From Luteolibacter sp. (GTDB taxonomy: Bacteria; Verrucomicrobiota; Verrucomicrobiia; Verrucomicrobiales; Akkermansiaceae): a stretch of 41,812 bases of DNA. Of this stretch, positions 1 to 14,713 are shown one piece after another. Made by a program: the position numbers and the translations under genes. The DNA is taken from NCBI GenBank assembly GCA_021298895.1, contig JAJTHK010000040.1:1-41812 (forward strand). Direction: 5' to 3'. A model generated the notes under the pieces. The model saw nothing but the letters and a program-made list of their open reading frames with translations. It did no database searches and had not been told where the DNA came from. Each line of letters begins with the position of its first letter. Position 1 is the stretch's first letter.

Positions 1-31
1 GTTGGGGGTTCGAGTCCCTCCTGGCGTGCCA
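1..31 (+). tRNA. trnW: tRNA-Trp, 3' part only (T-arm, acceptor 3' strand, CCA)
   Basis: GTTGGGGGTTCGAGTCCCTCCTGGCGTGCCA: T-stem GGGGG/CCCTC around TTCGAGT, discriminator G and encoded CCA; sits directly upstream of secE, the usual position of tRNA-Trp. The anticodon is outside the window. Confidence 0.8.
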
Positions 32-55
32 CTTTCCGTTATCCTCTCACAGCGA

Positions 56-379
56 ATGAAATTTCTCGAATACATCAAGATCAATGACAGTTGGGTCGCC
101 ACTGGAATCGTTTATGCGGTCCTCTTGGTTCTGCTTATCTTATTGATCAAAAATCTTGCTAAAGTTTCCAGCTTCATCGGTGAGGTCAAAGGAGAACTTC
201 GTAAAGCTAGTTGGCCTTGGGATTCCGATCCTAAAGCACACGGCCTCAAAAAATACAAAGAACTCGTCGACTCCACGATCGTGGTTCTCATTGCTGTGAT
301 CCTGCTCGCAGGTTTCGTGCAAATCTGGGACTTCCTCCAAGTCTACGTGGTCGGCTTCCTGACCAAGCTTTTCGTCTAA
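56..379 (+). CDS. secE: Preprotein translocase subunit SecE
   Basis: MKFLEYIKINDSW...GELRKASWPWDSDPKAHGLKKYKELVDSTIVVLIAVILLAGFVQIWDFL; SecE-type C-terminal TM; start moved to internal ATG at 56 because the ORF upstream overlaps the tRNA; next to nusG. Confidence 0.9.
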   Translation: MKFLEYIKINDSWVATGIVYAVLLVLLILLIKNLAKVSSFIGEVKGELRKASWPWDSDPKAHGLKKYKELVDSTIVVLIAVILLAGFVQIWDFLQVYVVGFLTKLFV

Positions 380-412
380 CTCACTCTCTTTCAGCTAAAC
401 TCTTTTTCTCCA

Positions 413-982
413 ATGCCAAATTCCAAAGAATATAAAGACCAATGGTATGTTGTCCAAGTGCTCTCGGGCATGGAAGGCAAGGTGCGTGATCGCATCGCCC
501 GTCAGGTTGAAGCTGAGGAAATGCAGGACTACATCCGCGAGGTGCTTGTCCCAACCGAGATCGTTTCTGAAATCAAACGCGGCAAGAAAACCGAGACGAA
601 GAAAAAGTTTTTCCCAGGTTACATCATCGTAAATATGTATCTGGCTACAGCTGATAACCAACTCGTTGAAAAGACATGGTTCTTCATCAAGGAGATCGAA
701 GGCGTCATCGGCTTTGCCGGCACCAAAGACCGCCCAGCTCCCATGCGCCCACGCGAAGTTGAGGCCATGCTTTCCCAAATCCAAGAGCGCGAAGAAACCG
801 TTCGCCCTGCGATTTCCTTCGAAGTCGGAGATACGGTCAAAGTCGCCGATGGTCCTTTCCAATCCCAAAACGGTGTGGTCGAGGAAATCGACCCAGAGCG
901 TGGAAAACTCCGCGTAGCCGTCGATATCTTCGGACGCACCACTCCAGTCGAACTCGAATACTGGCAGGTTGAGCGCGAATGA
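413..982 (+). CDS. nusG: Transcription termination/antitermination protein NusG
   Basis: WYVVQVLSGMEGKVRDRI...FFPGYIIVNM...FEVGDTVKVADGPFQSQNGVVEEIDPERGKLRVAVDIFGRTTPVELEYWQVE (NGN plus KOW). Confidence 0.97.
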   Translation: MPNSKEYKDQWYVVQVLSGMEGKVRDRIARQVEAEEMQDYIREVLVPTEIVSEIKRGKKTETKKKFFPGYIIVNMYLATADNQLVEKTWFFIKEIEGVIGFAGTKDRPAPMRPREVEAMLSQIQEREETVRPAISFEVGDTVKVADGPFQSQNGVVEEIDPERGKLRVAVDIFGRTTPVELEYWQVERE

Positions 983-1045
983 TACCTCTGAATTTCAAAT
1001 CACCTCTTAAGACAATCTGTTACCCAATTTTTAAATACTAATACC

Positions 1046-1474
1046 ATGGCCAAGGAAGTTATCAAAATCATCAAACTCCAGATCCCTGCTGGAGCAGCCA
1101 ACCCATCTCCACCAGTCGGACCAGCTCTCGGTCAAGCAGGCGTGAACATCATGGGATTCTGCAAAGAGTTCAATGCTGCAACCCAATCCCAGTCTGGCGA
1201 CATCCTTCCTGTCGTGATTTCTGTCTATAAAGACAAATCTTTCACCTTCATCACCAAGCGTCCACCTGCAGGTAACTTGCTCAAAAAAGCAGCTGGTCTC
1301 GCATCCGGTTCTGGTGAGCCTAACAAGAAAAAGGTCGGCAAAATTTCCAAAGCCAAGCTCATGGAAGTCGTAAACATCAAAATGCCTGACCTTAACACGA
1401 AAGATCCAGAAGCAGCAGCTCGCATCCTCGCAGGCACCGCTCGCCAGATGGGACTCGAAGTCGAAGGAATGTAA
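1046..1474 (+). CDS. rplK: 50S ribosomal protein L11 (uL11)
   Basis: [38 protein letters not shown]; canonical L11. Confidence 0.98.
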   Translation: MAKEVIKIIKLQIPAGAANPSPPVGPALGQAGVNIMGFCKEFNAATQSQSGDILPVVISVYKDKSFTFITKRPPAGNLLKKAAGLASGSGEPNKKKVGKISKAKLMEVVNIKMPDLNTKDPEAAARILAGTARQMGLEVEGM

Positions 1475-1572
1475 AATACTCTCAGTCCGTTGATCGATTC
1501 AAACCGGTCGCGGACACCGCAAGAGGGTGAGTCACCCGACTCATCCGTTATCACTGCAAACCAACAAAACAC

Positions 1573-2283
1573 ATGTCAAAACAACGCAGCAAACGCTACA
1601 GAAAAGCCGCCGAACAGGTTGGCTCCGATAAATCCTACTCTCTCAAGGATGCGATCAGCACCATGAAGAGCCTACCAGCACCGAAGTTCACACCTACCGT
1701 GACTCTTTCGTTCAAGCTTGGTGTCGACCCACGGAAGAGCGACCAAATGGTCCGCGGCTCCGTATCCCTTCCACACGGATCGGGTAAAAACGTCCGCGTC
1801 GTCGTATTCGCACAAGGTGCCGCCGCTGAGGCCGCCGTTGCTGCTGGTGCGGAACACGTCGGATACGAAGATCTCATCAAGAAAATTCAAGAAGGTTTCG
1901 TCGACTTCGATTCCGCCATCGCCACTCCAGATGCCATGGCCGAAGTTCGTAAAATCGCTCGTGTCCTCGGACCTCGCGGTTTGATGCCTAACCCAAAAAC
2001 CGGAACAGTTACCGATGACGTTGCGAAAGCCGTCAAAGAAGTCAAAGCCGGTCGTATCGATTACAAACTCGACAAAAACGGCAACATTTCGGGAGCCATC
2101 GGCAAAGCCAGCTTTGACGAAGTTCAACTCGAAGAAAACGCCCGTGCGTTCCTCGACAGCGTTGTTCGCTCCAAGCCAGCTTCCGCAAAAGGAAACTTTG
2201 TTCAAGCCGTGACTCTCGCTGCTTCCATGCTTCCAGGTCTGCCACTTGAGGCAGCCTCCTACACCACCAAAGCAACCGCATAA
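1573..2283 (+). CDS. rplA: 50S ribosomal protein L1 (uL1)
   Basis: [11 protein letters not shown]...[19 protein letters not shown]...[49 protein letters not shown]. Confidence 0.98.
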   Translation: MSKQRSKRYRKAAEQVGSDKSYSLKDAISTMKSLPAPKFTPTVTLSFKLGVDPRKSDQMVRGSVSLPHGSGKNVRVVVFAQGAAAEAAVAAGAEHVGYEDLIKKIQEGFVDFDSAIATPDAMAEVRKIARVLGPRGLMPNPKTGTVTDDVAKAVKEVKAGRIDYKLDKNGNISGAIGKASFDEVQLEENARAFLDSVVRSKPASAKGNFVQAVTLAASMLPGLPLEAASYTTKATA

Positions 2284-2301
2284 CCCCAGCACCCAACGAC
2301 C

Positions 2302-2829
2302 ATGAATCCAGACAAACAAATCATCATCAATGGACTGCTGTCACGCGTCAACGAGTCTCCTTATGTGATCGTCATCGATTACACCGGCCTCACCGTTCCT
2401 CAGTTCAGCGAACTTCGCAATCGCTTGGGTGACAACGGAGCCAAGTGCACCGTTGCCAAGAACAGCTACATGCGCAAAGCCCTTTCCGAAGCGGGTCTTC
2501 CAGATGTCGGTGCAGACCTTGTTGGTCAAACCGCTTTCATCACCGGAAACTCCGAAGTGTTCTCAACTGCAAAAGTTCTCAAGAATTTCGAAAAGGAATT
2601 CAAGAAACCTGAAATGAAGGTCGGTATCCTCGGTTCCGATATCCTCGATTCCGCCAAGCTCAAGATGCTTGCCGATATCCCTTCTCGCGAAGCAGTTCTT
2701 TCACAACTTCTCGGCCTCATCAACGAGCCGGCAACTCGCATCGCACGCGTCCTACTCGAAAAATTCGATCCAGAGCGCGAGCATTTCAAATCAGCAGAAT
2801 CAACCCCTGAAGAAGCAGCTGCCGAATAA
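2302..2829 (+). CDS. rplJ: 50S ribosomal protein L10 (uL10)
   Basis: YVIVIDYTGLTVPQFSELRNRLGDNGAKCTVAKNSYMRKAL; L10 position between rplA and rplL. Confidence 0.96.
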   Translation: MNPDKQIIINGLLSRVNESPYVIVIDYTGLTVPQFSELRNRLGDNGAKCTVAKNSYMRKALSEAGLPDVGADLVGQTAFITGNSEVFSTAKVLKNFEKEFKKPEMKVGILGSDILDSAKLKMLADIPSREAVLSQLLGLINEPATRIARVLLEKFDPEREHFKSAESTPEEAAAE

Positions 2830-2891
2830 TAAACAATCTGAATGGATGGTCTGTCGCGTCTCCACGCAATGACCTGATTAACAATGGTTCC

Positions 2892-2945
2892 TCGTCGATT
2901 TCCTAGCTGGGAAATTGAAATCTCCGGAAGCTCCGGGGGCGACGA
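2892..2945 (+). promoter_or_regulatory. Candidate three-way-junction RNA structure in the rplJ-rplL spacer
   Basis: Outer helix TCGTCG (2892-2897)/CGACGA (2940-2945) enclosing hairpins ATTTCC-TAGCTG-GGAAAT (2898-2915) and CCGGA-AGC-TCCGG (2924-2936). Read from sequence; not tested by covariation. Confidence 0.4.
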
Positions 2946-2966
2946 TACCGCAACGGAGAAAATAAC

Positions 2967-3344
2967 ATGTCAAATATTGCAAACCTCGTAGAAGAACTCG
3001 GCAAGCTTACCGTTCTGGAAGCTGTCGACCTCGTTAAACAACTCGAAGAAACCTGGGGCGTCTCCGCCGCAGCTGCTGTCGCCGCCGGTCCTGCCGCCGC
3101 CGCTGGTCCTGCTGAAGCCGTCGAAGAGAAAACTGAGTTCAATGTCGTCATCACTGATGCCGGTGCTAACAAGATCGCTGTCATTAAGGCAGTTCGTGAA
3201 GTTGCTCCTGGTCTCGGCCTTGCTGATGCCAAGAAACTCGTCGAAAGCGCACCTGCTAACATCCTTGAAGGTGTTGCGAAGGACGCTGCCGAAGCTGCCA
3301 AGAAAAAGCTTGAAGAAGCTGGCGCTAAAATCGAGCTCAAGTAA
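2967..3344 (+). CDS. rplL: 50S ribosomal protein L7/L12 (bL12)
   Basis: Ala-rich hinge and [72 protein letters not shown]. Confidence 0.98.
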   Translation: MSNIANLVEELGKLTVLEAVDLVKQLEETWGVSAAAAVAAGPAAAAGPAEAVEEKTEFNVVITDAGANKIAVIKAVREVAPGLGLADAKKLVESAPANILEGVAKDAAEAAKKKLEEAGAKIELK

Positions 3345-3360
3345 TTCGTTACGGATTTTA

Positions 3361-3392
3361 CCCGGAGCGGTTCTGCCGCTCCGGGCATTTTC
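3361..3392 (+). terminator. Hairpin terminator/attenuator between rplL and rpoB
   Basis: CCCGGAGCGG-TTCTG-CCGCTCCGGG perfect 10-bp stem followed by a weak CATTTT tract; location matches the known rplL-rpoB attenuator position of other bacteria. Confidence 0.7.
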
Positions 3393-3571
3393 CAGAAAAT
3401 CAATCATTCATAATTTGCAAAATCGGAACCGACGCGTGACACCACTCAAAACCGCGGCATTACGCGTCGCTCCCGACTATTTGTATTCTTCTCATATCTC
3501 CTGATCCTAACTCTGCTCGAACCTTTACCGGCTCGGGCTCAAACTCGTAACACCCACCACTACCCCACATC

Positions 3572-6500
3572 ATGGCTGAACGTCTCTATTTTGGTAAATT
3601 TGAAGAGGTCATTGACCCACCTAACCTCATTGAAGTCCAGAGCAGGTCTTACGACGATTTCTTACAAAAAGATGTCGCTCCTGGTGATCGCTCCGATGCT
3701 GGCTTGCAAGCCGTCTTCCGTGAAGTTTTCCCGATCAAGTCATATGACGAAGCTATTGAATTGGATTTCGTTTCCTACGATATCGAAGATCCAAAAATCA
3801 CTTCGCTTGAATCTCTCCGCAACAGCGAATCATTCTCCGCTGCTCTCTATGTGACCTTCAAACTGAAGGATGAGACTGGCACCAAAAAAGAGCGAGTCTA
3901 CATGGGTGAGCTCCCAATGATGACCCGTCGTGGTACTTTCATCATCAACGGTGCCGAGCGCGTGATCGTATCACAGCTCCACCGTTCACCCGGTATCTGC
4001 TTTGAAACTTCTCAGCATCTTAACGGAAAAATGCTGCATAGCTTCCGCATCATTCCTGACCGTGGTTCATGGTTGGAAGTGCAATTCGATACCAACGATC
4101 TGCTTTACGTTTACCTCGATCGCCGTCGCCGTCGTCGTAAATTCCTAGCTACCACTTTCCTTCGCGTTCTCGGTTACCCAACCGATCGCGATATCGTCAG
4201 CCACTTCTACTCGATCGAAAACCTCGCTCTTGGCACCAAGATCGACGAAGCAGAACTCGGTCACAAAGTTCCTTTCGAAGACATCCTCGACGGAGAACTC
4301 GTCATTGCCAAAGCCTACGAGCCGCTTACCGCAGGCATCGTGAAACAATTGGTAAGCCTCGGTCATAAAAAACTTGAGGTCATCGACGGCCGCGAAGACG
4401 AGATCCTTCTCAAGTCCCTCCGCAAAGATCCTGCGAAAGACGAAGAATCAGCTCTCAAAGACATCTATCGCAAACTTCGCCCAGGTGATCCACCGACCGC
4501 ATCCAACGCTCGCGCCCTTCTCAAGCGTCTGTTCTTCGATGCGAAGAAATATGACCTTACCCGCGTCGGCCGTTACAAAATCAACCAGAAGCTCGGCATC
4601 AGCGTTGATTCCGATCAACGCATCATGGTTCCTGAGGATTTCCTCGCTGCCGTTCGTTACATTCTCAAACTGAAAAAAGGTGAGGGTGTTATCGACGATA
4701 TCGATCACCTTGGCTCACGCCGCGTGCGTGCTGTCGGTGAGCTTCTTGCTAACCAGTGCCGCGTCGGTCTTGCCCGCACAGAGCGTTTGGTTAAAGAACG
4801 CATGACTTTGTTCGATGTGAACATCGAGGGCATGACTCCACAGAAACTCATCAACCCGAAAGCGCTTTCCGCTGTCGTGCGTGATTTCTTCGGTCGTTCA
4901 CAGCTTTCCCAGTTCATGGACCAGACCAACCCTCTGGCGGAGCTGACTCACAAACGTCGCCTTTCCGCACTCGGACCAGGTGGTCTGAACCGCGATCGTG
5001 CAGGCTTCGAAGTCCGCGACGTTCATCCTTCCCATTATGGCCGTATCTGCCCGATTGAAACTCCTGAGGGTCCAAACATCGGTCTGATCAACTCGATGTG
5101 CACATACGCACGTATCAACGAGTTCGGATTCATCGAGACTCCTTACCGCAAGGTGAAAAACGGTAAAGTTACTAATGAGATCGAATACCTAACAGCTGAC
5201 CAAGAGGAAAACTACCTCATCGCTCAGGCATCCAACGTGATCGATAAAGCAGGTCGTTTCGAAAACGAGCGCATCGATGCTCGTGAGCGTGGTGAATTCA
5301 TCGAGTCCACACCTGCGGAAGTTCATTATATGGACGTCTCGCCGAAACAACTCGTTTCAGTTGCTGCCGGTTTGATTCCTTTCCTTGAACACGATGACGC
5401 GAACCGCGCACTCATGGGTTCTAACATGCAACGCCAGGGCGTGCCGCTTCTCGTTTCCGAATCTCCACTCGTTGGAACCGGTCTCGAAGGTAAAGCTGCT
5501 CGCGACTCCCGCGCTGTTGTGGTTTCGGAAGCCGACGGCATCATTGCCGCGGCAACCGCAGAAATCATCATCACCACTGCCGATGGTAAACTTCCTGTTT
5601 CTGACGAAAAATTCCTCAGTGAACCTGAGTCGGTTAAAACCAACGTTGCCAAAGGTATCTTCGCTTACCCGCTGCGTAAGTTCATGCGTTCCAACGCAGG
5701 AACCTGCATCAACCAGAAGCCTATCGTCAAACTCGGCCAGAAAATCAAAAAAGGCCAAGTCCTTGCTGACGGACCGAATACGGAAAACGGCGAACTCGCC
5801 ATCGGCCGAAACGTCCTCGTCGCATTCATGCCATGGAACGGCTACAACTTCGAGGATGCGATCGTCATCTCAGAGCGCGTAGTGAAAGACGATGTCTACA
5901 CTTCGATCCATATTTCTGAATTCGATGTTGCTGCTCGCGATACCAAACTCGGCCCAGAGGAAATCACTCGTGATATCCCGAACGTCGGTGAAGAGGCGCT
6001 CCGTAACCTCGACCACGACGGTATCATCCGCATCGGTGCAGAAGTGAAACCTGGCGATATTCTCGTCGGTAAAATCACTCCGAAATCCGAAACCGAGCTT
6101 GCTCCAGAAGAGCGCCTTCTTCGTGCGATCTTCGGTGAAAAAGCCGCTGACGTTAAAGATACCTCACTCCGCGTTCCTTCAGGTTGTAACGGTATCGTTC
6201 AAGATGTTCGTGTTTCCTCACACGGTCTCGCTAAGAAACGTGCTGAAAAAGTCGATCCTGTTGAACTCAAGAAACAACTCAAAAAGATCAACGACGAGCA
6301 CAAGAAAAAGGCTGACAAACTTACCGACGACCTCACTGAGAAACTCTCTGACATTCTGTTAGGTGAGAAAATTCCTCTCGACGTTGTCAACGCTCAGACT
6401 GGTGAAATCATCATCCCTGCGAACCGTAAGATCACCAAGACCTTGCTCCGCAAACTTGCTTCGGTTCATGATCATATCGAAATCGATCCTTCTCCGATCC

Positions 6501-7522
6501 GTAACAAGATCGTCGAAATTATCAATTCCTTCGAAAGCCGCTTCCAAGAACTCGATACCGATCGCGAACGCAAACTCGATTCCCTCGAGTCTGGCGACGA
6601 CGTCGATCCAGGCGTGATCAAAGAAGTCAAAGTGTTTATCGCTGCCAAGCGCAAGCTCTCGGTCGGTGACAAAATGGCCGGACGCCACGGTAACAAAGGT
6701 GTGGTTGCAACCATCGTTCCTGAAGAAGATATGCCTTATCTTCACGACGGAACTCCAGTTGATATCTGCCTCAACCCACTCGGCGTGCCTTCACGGATGA
6801 ACGTCGGTCAGGTTCTTGAAACTCACCTCGGTGTTGCTGCAAAAGCACTCGGCTTCAAAGTTGCGACCCCAATTTTCGACGGCATCAAAGAAAACATCAT
6901 CTGGGACTTCATGTCCGAGGCGAAAAAAGTCGACGGTGTGAAAATGGTCGGCGGTGGAGAGAAAGCCCGCGAGCGTAAACCAAATGAGCCAGAAGGTCGG
7001 GGTTACACCTGGATCGGTGACGGCAAAGATGGCAGCACCGCTGGTAAGTCCACTCTTTATGACGGCCGCACTGGTGAGGCTTTCCACAACCCAGTTGTGG
7101 TCGGAATGATCTACATGCTCAAACTCGGTCACCTTGTCGCTGATAAGATTCACGCACGTGCCGTTGGTCCATACTCGCTCGTCACCCAGCAGCCGCTTGG
7201 TGGTAAAGCGCAATACGGTGGTCAGCGCTTCGGTGAGATGGAGGTCTGGGCACTCGAAGCTTACGGTGCCGCTTACACGCTCCAAGAAATTCTAACTGTT
7301 AAGTCTGACGACGTTCAAGGACGCACGCGCATCTATGAAGCCATCGTCAAAGGCGATAATAACCTCGAAGCCGGGACTCCGGAATCGTTCAACGTTCTCA
7401 TCAAAGAGATGCAATCGCTCGGCCTCGATGTCCGCCCTGGACGCCAAGGTCAATCGAATCACGGTTCACCACTCTCTTCCGGTGGAATGGATGACTTCTC
7501 CCTTGATGATCTCACCCTCTAA
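3572..7522 (+). CDS. rpoB: DNA-directed RNA polymerase subunit beta
   Basis: 1316 aa; [52 protein letters not shown]-terminal [19 protein letters not shown]. Confidence 0.99.
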   Translation: MAERLYFGKFEEVIDPPNLIEVQSRSYDDFLQKDVAPGDRSDAGLQAVFREVFPIKSYDEAIELDFVSYDIEDPKITSLESLRNSESFSAALYVTFKLKDETGTKKERVYMGELPMMTRRGTFIINGAERVIVSQLHRSPGICFETSQHLNGKMLHSFRIIPDRGSWLEVQFDTNDLLYVYLDRRRRRRKFLATTFLRVLGYPTDRDIVSHFYSIENLALGTKIDEAELGHKVPFEDILDGELVIAKAYEPLTAGIVKQLVSLGHKKLEVIDGREDEILLKSLRKDPAKDEESALKDIYRKLRPGDPPTASNARALLKRLFFDAKKYDLTRVGRYKINQKLGISVDSDQRIMVPEDFLAAVRYILKLKKGEGVIDDIDHLGSRRVRAVGELLANQCRVGLARTERLVKERMTLFDVNIEGMTPQKLINPKALSAVVRDFFGRSQLSQFMDQTNPLAELTHKRRLSALGPGGLNRDRAGFEVRDVHPSHYGRICPIETPEGPNIGLINSMCTYARINEFGFIETPYRKVKNGKVTNEIEYLTADQEENYLIAQASNVIDKAGRFENERIDARERGEFIESTPAEVHYMDVSPKQLVSVAAGLIPFLEHDDANRALMGSNMQRQGVPLLVSESPLVGTGLEGKAARDSRAVVVSEADGIIAAATAEIIITTADGKLPVSDEKFLSEPESVKTNVAKGIFAYPLRKFMRSNAGTCINQKPIVKLGQKIKKGQVLADGPNTENGELAIGRNVLVAFMPWNGYNFEDAIVISERVVKDDVYTSIHISEFDVAARDTKLGPEEITRDIPNVGEEALRNLDHDGIIRIGAEVKPGDILVGKITPKSETELAPEERLLRAIFGEKAADVKDTSLRVPSGCNGIVQDVRVSSHGLAKKRAEKVDPVELKKQLKKINDEHKKKADKLTDDLTEKLSDILLGEKIPLDVVNAQTGEIIIPANRKITKTLLRKLASVHDHIEIDPSPIRNKIVEIINSFESRFQELDTDRERKLDSLESGDDVDPGVIKEVKVFIAAKRKLSVGDKMAGRHGNKGVVATIVPEEDMPYLHDGTPVDICLNPLGVPSRMNVGQVLETHLGVAAKALGFKVATPIFDGIKENIIWDFMSEAKKVDGVKMVGGGEKARERKPNEPEGRGYTWIGDGKDGSTAGKSTLYDGRTGEAFHNPVVVGMIYMLKLGHLVADKIHARAVGPYSLVTQQPLGGKAQYGGQRFGEMEVWALEAYGAAYTLQEILTVKSDDVQGRTRIYEAIVKGDNNLEAGTPESFNVLIKEMQSLGLDVRPGRQGQSNHGSPLSSGGMDDFSLDDLTL

Positions 7523-7566
7523 TCAGAAACGCGAAACCAACCCCACATCCCTAACAATTACCTATT

Positions 7567-11718
<4,152 letters not shown>

Positions 11719-11737
11719 TTCTAACAAAACCCAAAAC

Positions 11738-11772
11738 AACCCCGGTTCATCGAAAAGTGACCGGGGTTTTTT
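11738..11772 (+). terminator. Rho-independent terminator after rpoC
   Basis: AACCCCGGT...ACCGGGGTT stem followed by TTTTTT. Confidence 0.85.
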
Positions 11773-11822
11773 GTATTTAATGGTTTCCATTTTCAGACTG
11801 TAGTTTAGAAATATGCATCATT

Positions 11823-12932
11823 ATGAAAACCACTATCTCGGCCTTGATTCTCATTTTTACCCTAAGCTCTGGGTTATTTGCTCGCACTTGGACCGATAAA
11901 GATGGTCGCTCGATAGATGCGGATATCGTGAAAGCCGATGAGACAGAGGTTACGATTAATAAAGCAGGCAAAGAATTCAAATTGCCGCTCGAAAAGCTTA
12001 GCGATGCCGATAAGGGGTTTGTAAAGGAGTGGCTTGCTGAACAAAAGGTAAAGAAGGAAGAGGTGAAAAAAGAAGAAGTCCCAGTAGCTGTGCCTCCTGT
12101 AGAGGTTACGATTAATAAAGCAGGCAAGCTCGAAGAGCTTGGCAATGCCGATAAGGGGGATGTAAGGGAGTGGCTTGCTGAACAAAAAAGAAAGAAAGCT
12201 GTGCCTCCTGGGCAAGCATCTTTCGACGGTAAGCCGCTAGCGCTCGGAGGTAAGACAAATCTATTTGAATATGAGTATTCGGCGGAACAGTTAGCGATGG
12301 TCAAAAAGGAAAAGGGAACAGATACAGGGTTTAAAATAGCGTTCGCATTGCCAGCAAATTTCGATCCCACAAAACCTCACAAGGTTTTTATCGTTGGTAC
12401 TGCTGAAAACAACGCTAAGCAGGCCGCAGATGGAAATGTAGGAATGATGAGTTTCTTCGGTAAGCAATGTGCGGCTAGCGGTTGGATTTGTATGGCTTAC
12501 GATTCAAATTTAGGACGGGTACGGCATGATGTGGATTTGCAAGCAGCATTAGCAAAGATCAATAAGGAGTGGCCAGGTTTCAAAGGTTGGGAATTTGCCG
12601 CTGGTGGATTTTCAGGCGGAGCCAAAGCATGCATGTTCCCAATGGCTTACTTGATCAAAAACGAATACAAAGTGATTGGTGGATTCCTAGCCGGCTGCAA
12701 CGAGGATCTTTCTGGAACTGTGCAGAAACTCTATAGAGTGCCAAAATCCGAATTCAAGGATGTGAAGATTTTTTTAGGCAATCCAGCTTCTAAGGCAGAC
12801 TACGCCGAGCCAGTGAAAACGAGTATGAAACGGAACGGAATAGCCAATGTTCGAGCAGAGGTGCACAACGGTAATAGTTCTCTCGAATACACACAGTTCG
12901 CCGAGGGATTGAAATGGATTGCTGGGCAGTAG
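11823..12932 (+). CDS. Secreted protein with SHD1-like repeats and a C-terminal alpha/beta-hydrolase-like domain
   Basis: Signal peptide MKTTISALILIFTLSSGLFA; RTWTDKDGRSIDADIVKADETEVTINKAGKEFKLPLEKLSDADKGFVKEWL resembles SHD1; C-terminal part with GGFSGGAKA nucleophile-elbow-like motif. Confidence 0.7.
   Translation: MKTTISALILIFTLSSGLFARTWTDKDGRSIDADIVKADETEVTINKAGKEFKLPLEKLSDADKGFVKEWLAEQKVKKEEVKKEEVPVAVPPVEVTINKAGKLEELGNADKGDVREWLAEQKRKKAVPPGQASFDGKPLALGGKTNLFEYEYSAEQLAMVKKEKGTDTGFKIAFALPANFDPTKPHKVFIVGTAENNAKQAADGNVGMMSFFGKQCAASGWICMAYDSNLGRVRHDVDLQAALAKINKEWPGFKGWEFAAGGFSGGAKACMFPMAYLIKNEYKVIGGFLAGCNEDLSGTVQKLYRVPKSEFKDVKIFLGNPASKADYAEPVKTSMKRNGIANVRAEVHNGNSSLEYTQFAEGLKWIAGQ
11945..12211 (+). 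repeat. Intragenic tandem duplication (unit 1 about 11945-12100, contracted unit 2 about 12101-12211)
   Basis: Both units start AGAGGTTACGATTAATAAAGCAGGCAA, contain GATGCCGATAAGGGG...GAGTGGCTTGCTGAACAAAA and end AGCTGTGCCTCCTG; unit 2 lacks in-frame segments. Confidence 0.85.
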
Positions 12933-12962
12933 TCCGAATCAGCTGAGCTACATAATTCTTCA

Positions 12963-12997
12963 CTTAAGATAAGATTCGATCTCGTCTTAGGATTTTT
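12963..12997 (+). terminator. Candidate Rho-independent terminator
   Basis: CTTAAGATAAGA-TTCGA-TCTCGTCTTAGG (11 of 12 pairs including G-U) followed by ATTTTT. Confidence 0.5.
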
Positions 12998-13015
12998 CGC
13001 GAGTGTGGGTGATGA

Positions 13016-13243
13016 CTAGCTGTCTTCAACGAGATCATCTTTTTCATGATCATTGCAGACATCTGTCATAGTACAGAAATAATCGAGCGAGACGCAGATG
13101 TGTGCGATGCTAAGAGTGGAGAGTTTATCGTAGCGATAAAATAATGCGTCGCGCACATGATCACGAAACAAGTAGCTATCCGATAGCAGTGAGGTTTCTG
13201 CTTCGCCAATTCGCTCAATAAAATCGGCTTTGATTGTTACCAC
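13016..13243 (-). CDS. Small hypothetical protein (75 aa), uncertain
   Basis: ORF in otherwise empty intergenic space; no recognisable family. Confidence 0.25.
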   Translation of the reverse strand: MVTIKADFIERIGEAETSLLSDSYLFRDHVRDALFYRYDKLSTLSIAHICVSLDYFCTMTDVCNDHEKDDLVEDS

Positions 13244-13383
13244 CGCGCCAAATTCCCATGGTTTAGTTTGCGCACTGAAGTGCTCCTATAAAACACCACA
13301 ATTTCTACTCTATGAGTTACGTTGTGAAGACTTTGGCGATTCCGTCAAGAATGCATGTGATCTTAGGTGATTGGTGGTCAGAA

Positions 13384-14508
13384 TTATTTATTCAAAATCC
13401 CCCGAATAAACTCCGTAAAGAAAGCTTCACCTTCTGAGAGTTTCTCAATCTCAATGAACTCATCTTTGGTATGCGCTTGATGAATCGAGCCAGGGCCGAT
13501 GCAGATAGAGGGTAAACCTGAAGCAGAAAGATGGGCGGCATCAGAAAACCAAGGGGCACCATCTAGCTGGGTGCCTAGCGCGGTCGCGAGAAGTTTCTGG
13601 ATGTAGGGATTTTCCGCATCCGTCTCCATCGGTGGGTTTTCGTGGGCGTAAATGACATCGATGGGAAGGCGAAGCTCCGCGATCGTCTCACGAAGCAACT
13701 GGAGCGCACCTCCTGCATAGTAGAGCGATGGAGTTTGCCGAATGTCGATTTGAGCGGTAGCCAGGTTCGGGACGACGTTTGCCGCCAAGCCTCCGGAAAT
13801 GACGCCGATGTTCATGGTCGAGTGACCAAGAATATCGTGATCAAAAGAAGCAAGCTTTGGGGCAAGAGTTTCCTGTAGAGCGATGAGAGCTCGTGAGAGT
13901 TTGAGAATCGCATTATCTCCCTTTTCAGGTTGAGAGGAATGAACGGAAACACCGCTCGCAGTCAGGGTCGCCCAAACGGAGCCCTTCGTGATATTGACAA
14001 TCTTCATCGAGGTTGGTTCGCCAACAATCGCAAATGCATATTCCGCCGCGTGGTGTTCGGCGAAATGTTTGGAGCCATGTTGCGAGGCTTCTTCACCCAT
14101 GAACGCCACGAAATCGACCGCCACTGGAAGATCGCGGAGGATGGATTGGTTGTTTTTCAAACCCATCAGCATCGCCGCCATCGGGCCTTTGGTATCGGAT
14201 GCGCCACGACCCCAGATCTTTCCATCGCGGATTTCACCTGAGAAAGGATCGATAGTCATGTTATCAATTCCGACCGTATCCATGTGAGGCCCCAAAAGAA
14301 TCCGAGGCCGACCATCGAGCGGTGTAAAGCGGGCGATCAGGTTGGGTCTGCCTGGCTCGATTTCTTCAAGCGTGACCTCCGCTCCAATTCCCTCGAGCCA
14401 GATTTTTAGAAAATCCGCCATCCGCTGTTCACCTGCAACATCCGCCTGATCGGGCGAGGCATGGCTCGGGTTCACCGAGGGAATTTTGATGAGTTCTTGG
14501 AGAAGCAT
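13384..14508 (-). CDS. M20 family metallopeptidase (ArgE/DapE/acetylornithine deacetylase-like)
   Basis: LLGPHMDTVGIDNMTIDPFSGEIRDGKIWGRGASDTKGPMAAML; FMGEEASQHGS; C-terminal H in GPGSIHQAHTKDEFIEIEKL. Confidence 0.88.
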   Translation of the reverse strand: MLLQELIKIPSVNPSHASPDQADVAGEQRMADFLKIWLEGIGAEVTLEEIEPGRPNLIARFTPLDGRPRILLGPHMDTVGIDNMTIDPFSGEIRDGKIWGRGASDTKGPMAAMLMGLKNNQSILRDLPVAVDFVAFMGEEASQHGSKHFAEHHAAEYAFAIVGEPTSMKIVNITKGSVWATLTASGVSVHSSQPEKGDNAILKLSRALIALQETLAPKLASFDHDILGHSTMNIGVISGGLAANVVPNLATAQIDIRQTPSLYYAGGALQLLRETIAELRLPIDVIYAHENPPMETDAENPYIQKLLATALGTQLDGAPWFSDAAHLSASGLPSICIGPGSIHQAHTKDEFIEIEKLSEGEAFFTEFIRGILNK

Positions 14509-14513
14509 GGAGG

Positions 14514-14555
14514 AAACTCTAAATTTTAAATTCTAAACTTCAAATCACAAGTTGA
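14514..14555. repeat. 7-bp periodic array (six AAAYNNN-type units)
   Basis: AAACTCT|AAATTTT|AAATTCT|AAACTTC|AAATCAC|AAGTTGA in exact 7-bp register. Confidence 0.65.
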
Positions 14556-14665
14556 GGAATACTTGAGACAAGAGATTGGGGATTCTGCTTATTCGATCGC
14601 AACGGGATCAAAGACATTAGCCTGGCGGTCAGAGACCCCGGGAACATGGATTCAATTTTTTTGGC

Positions 14666-14706
14666 TGGGCGGTTGCAAACCGCCGCCACGGTTGGCAGAT
14701 TGCCCA
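14666..14706. repeat. Palindromic REP-like element just upstream of the trhO-rluA fusion
   Basis: GGCGGTT-GCA-AACCGCC (7-bp stem, 3-nt loop), GCCA-CGGT-TGGC, closed by TGGGC/GCCCA. Confidence 0.5.
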
Positions 14707-14713
14707 CCTGAAC

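Noticed and set aside
1672-2319. 215-aa minus-strand ORF over rplA
   Set aside because: Fully overlaps the rplA coding strand; Gly/Phe/Val-rich shadow translation without family resemblance.
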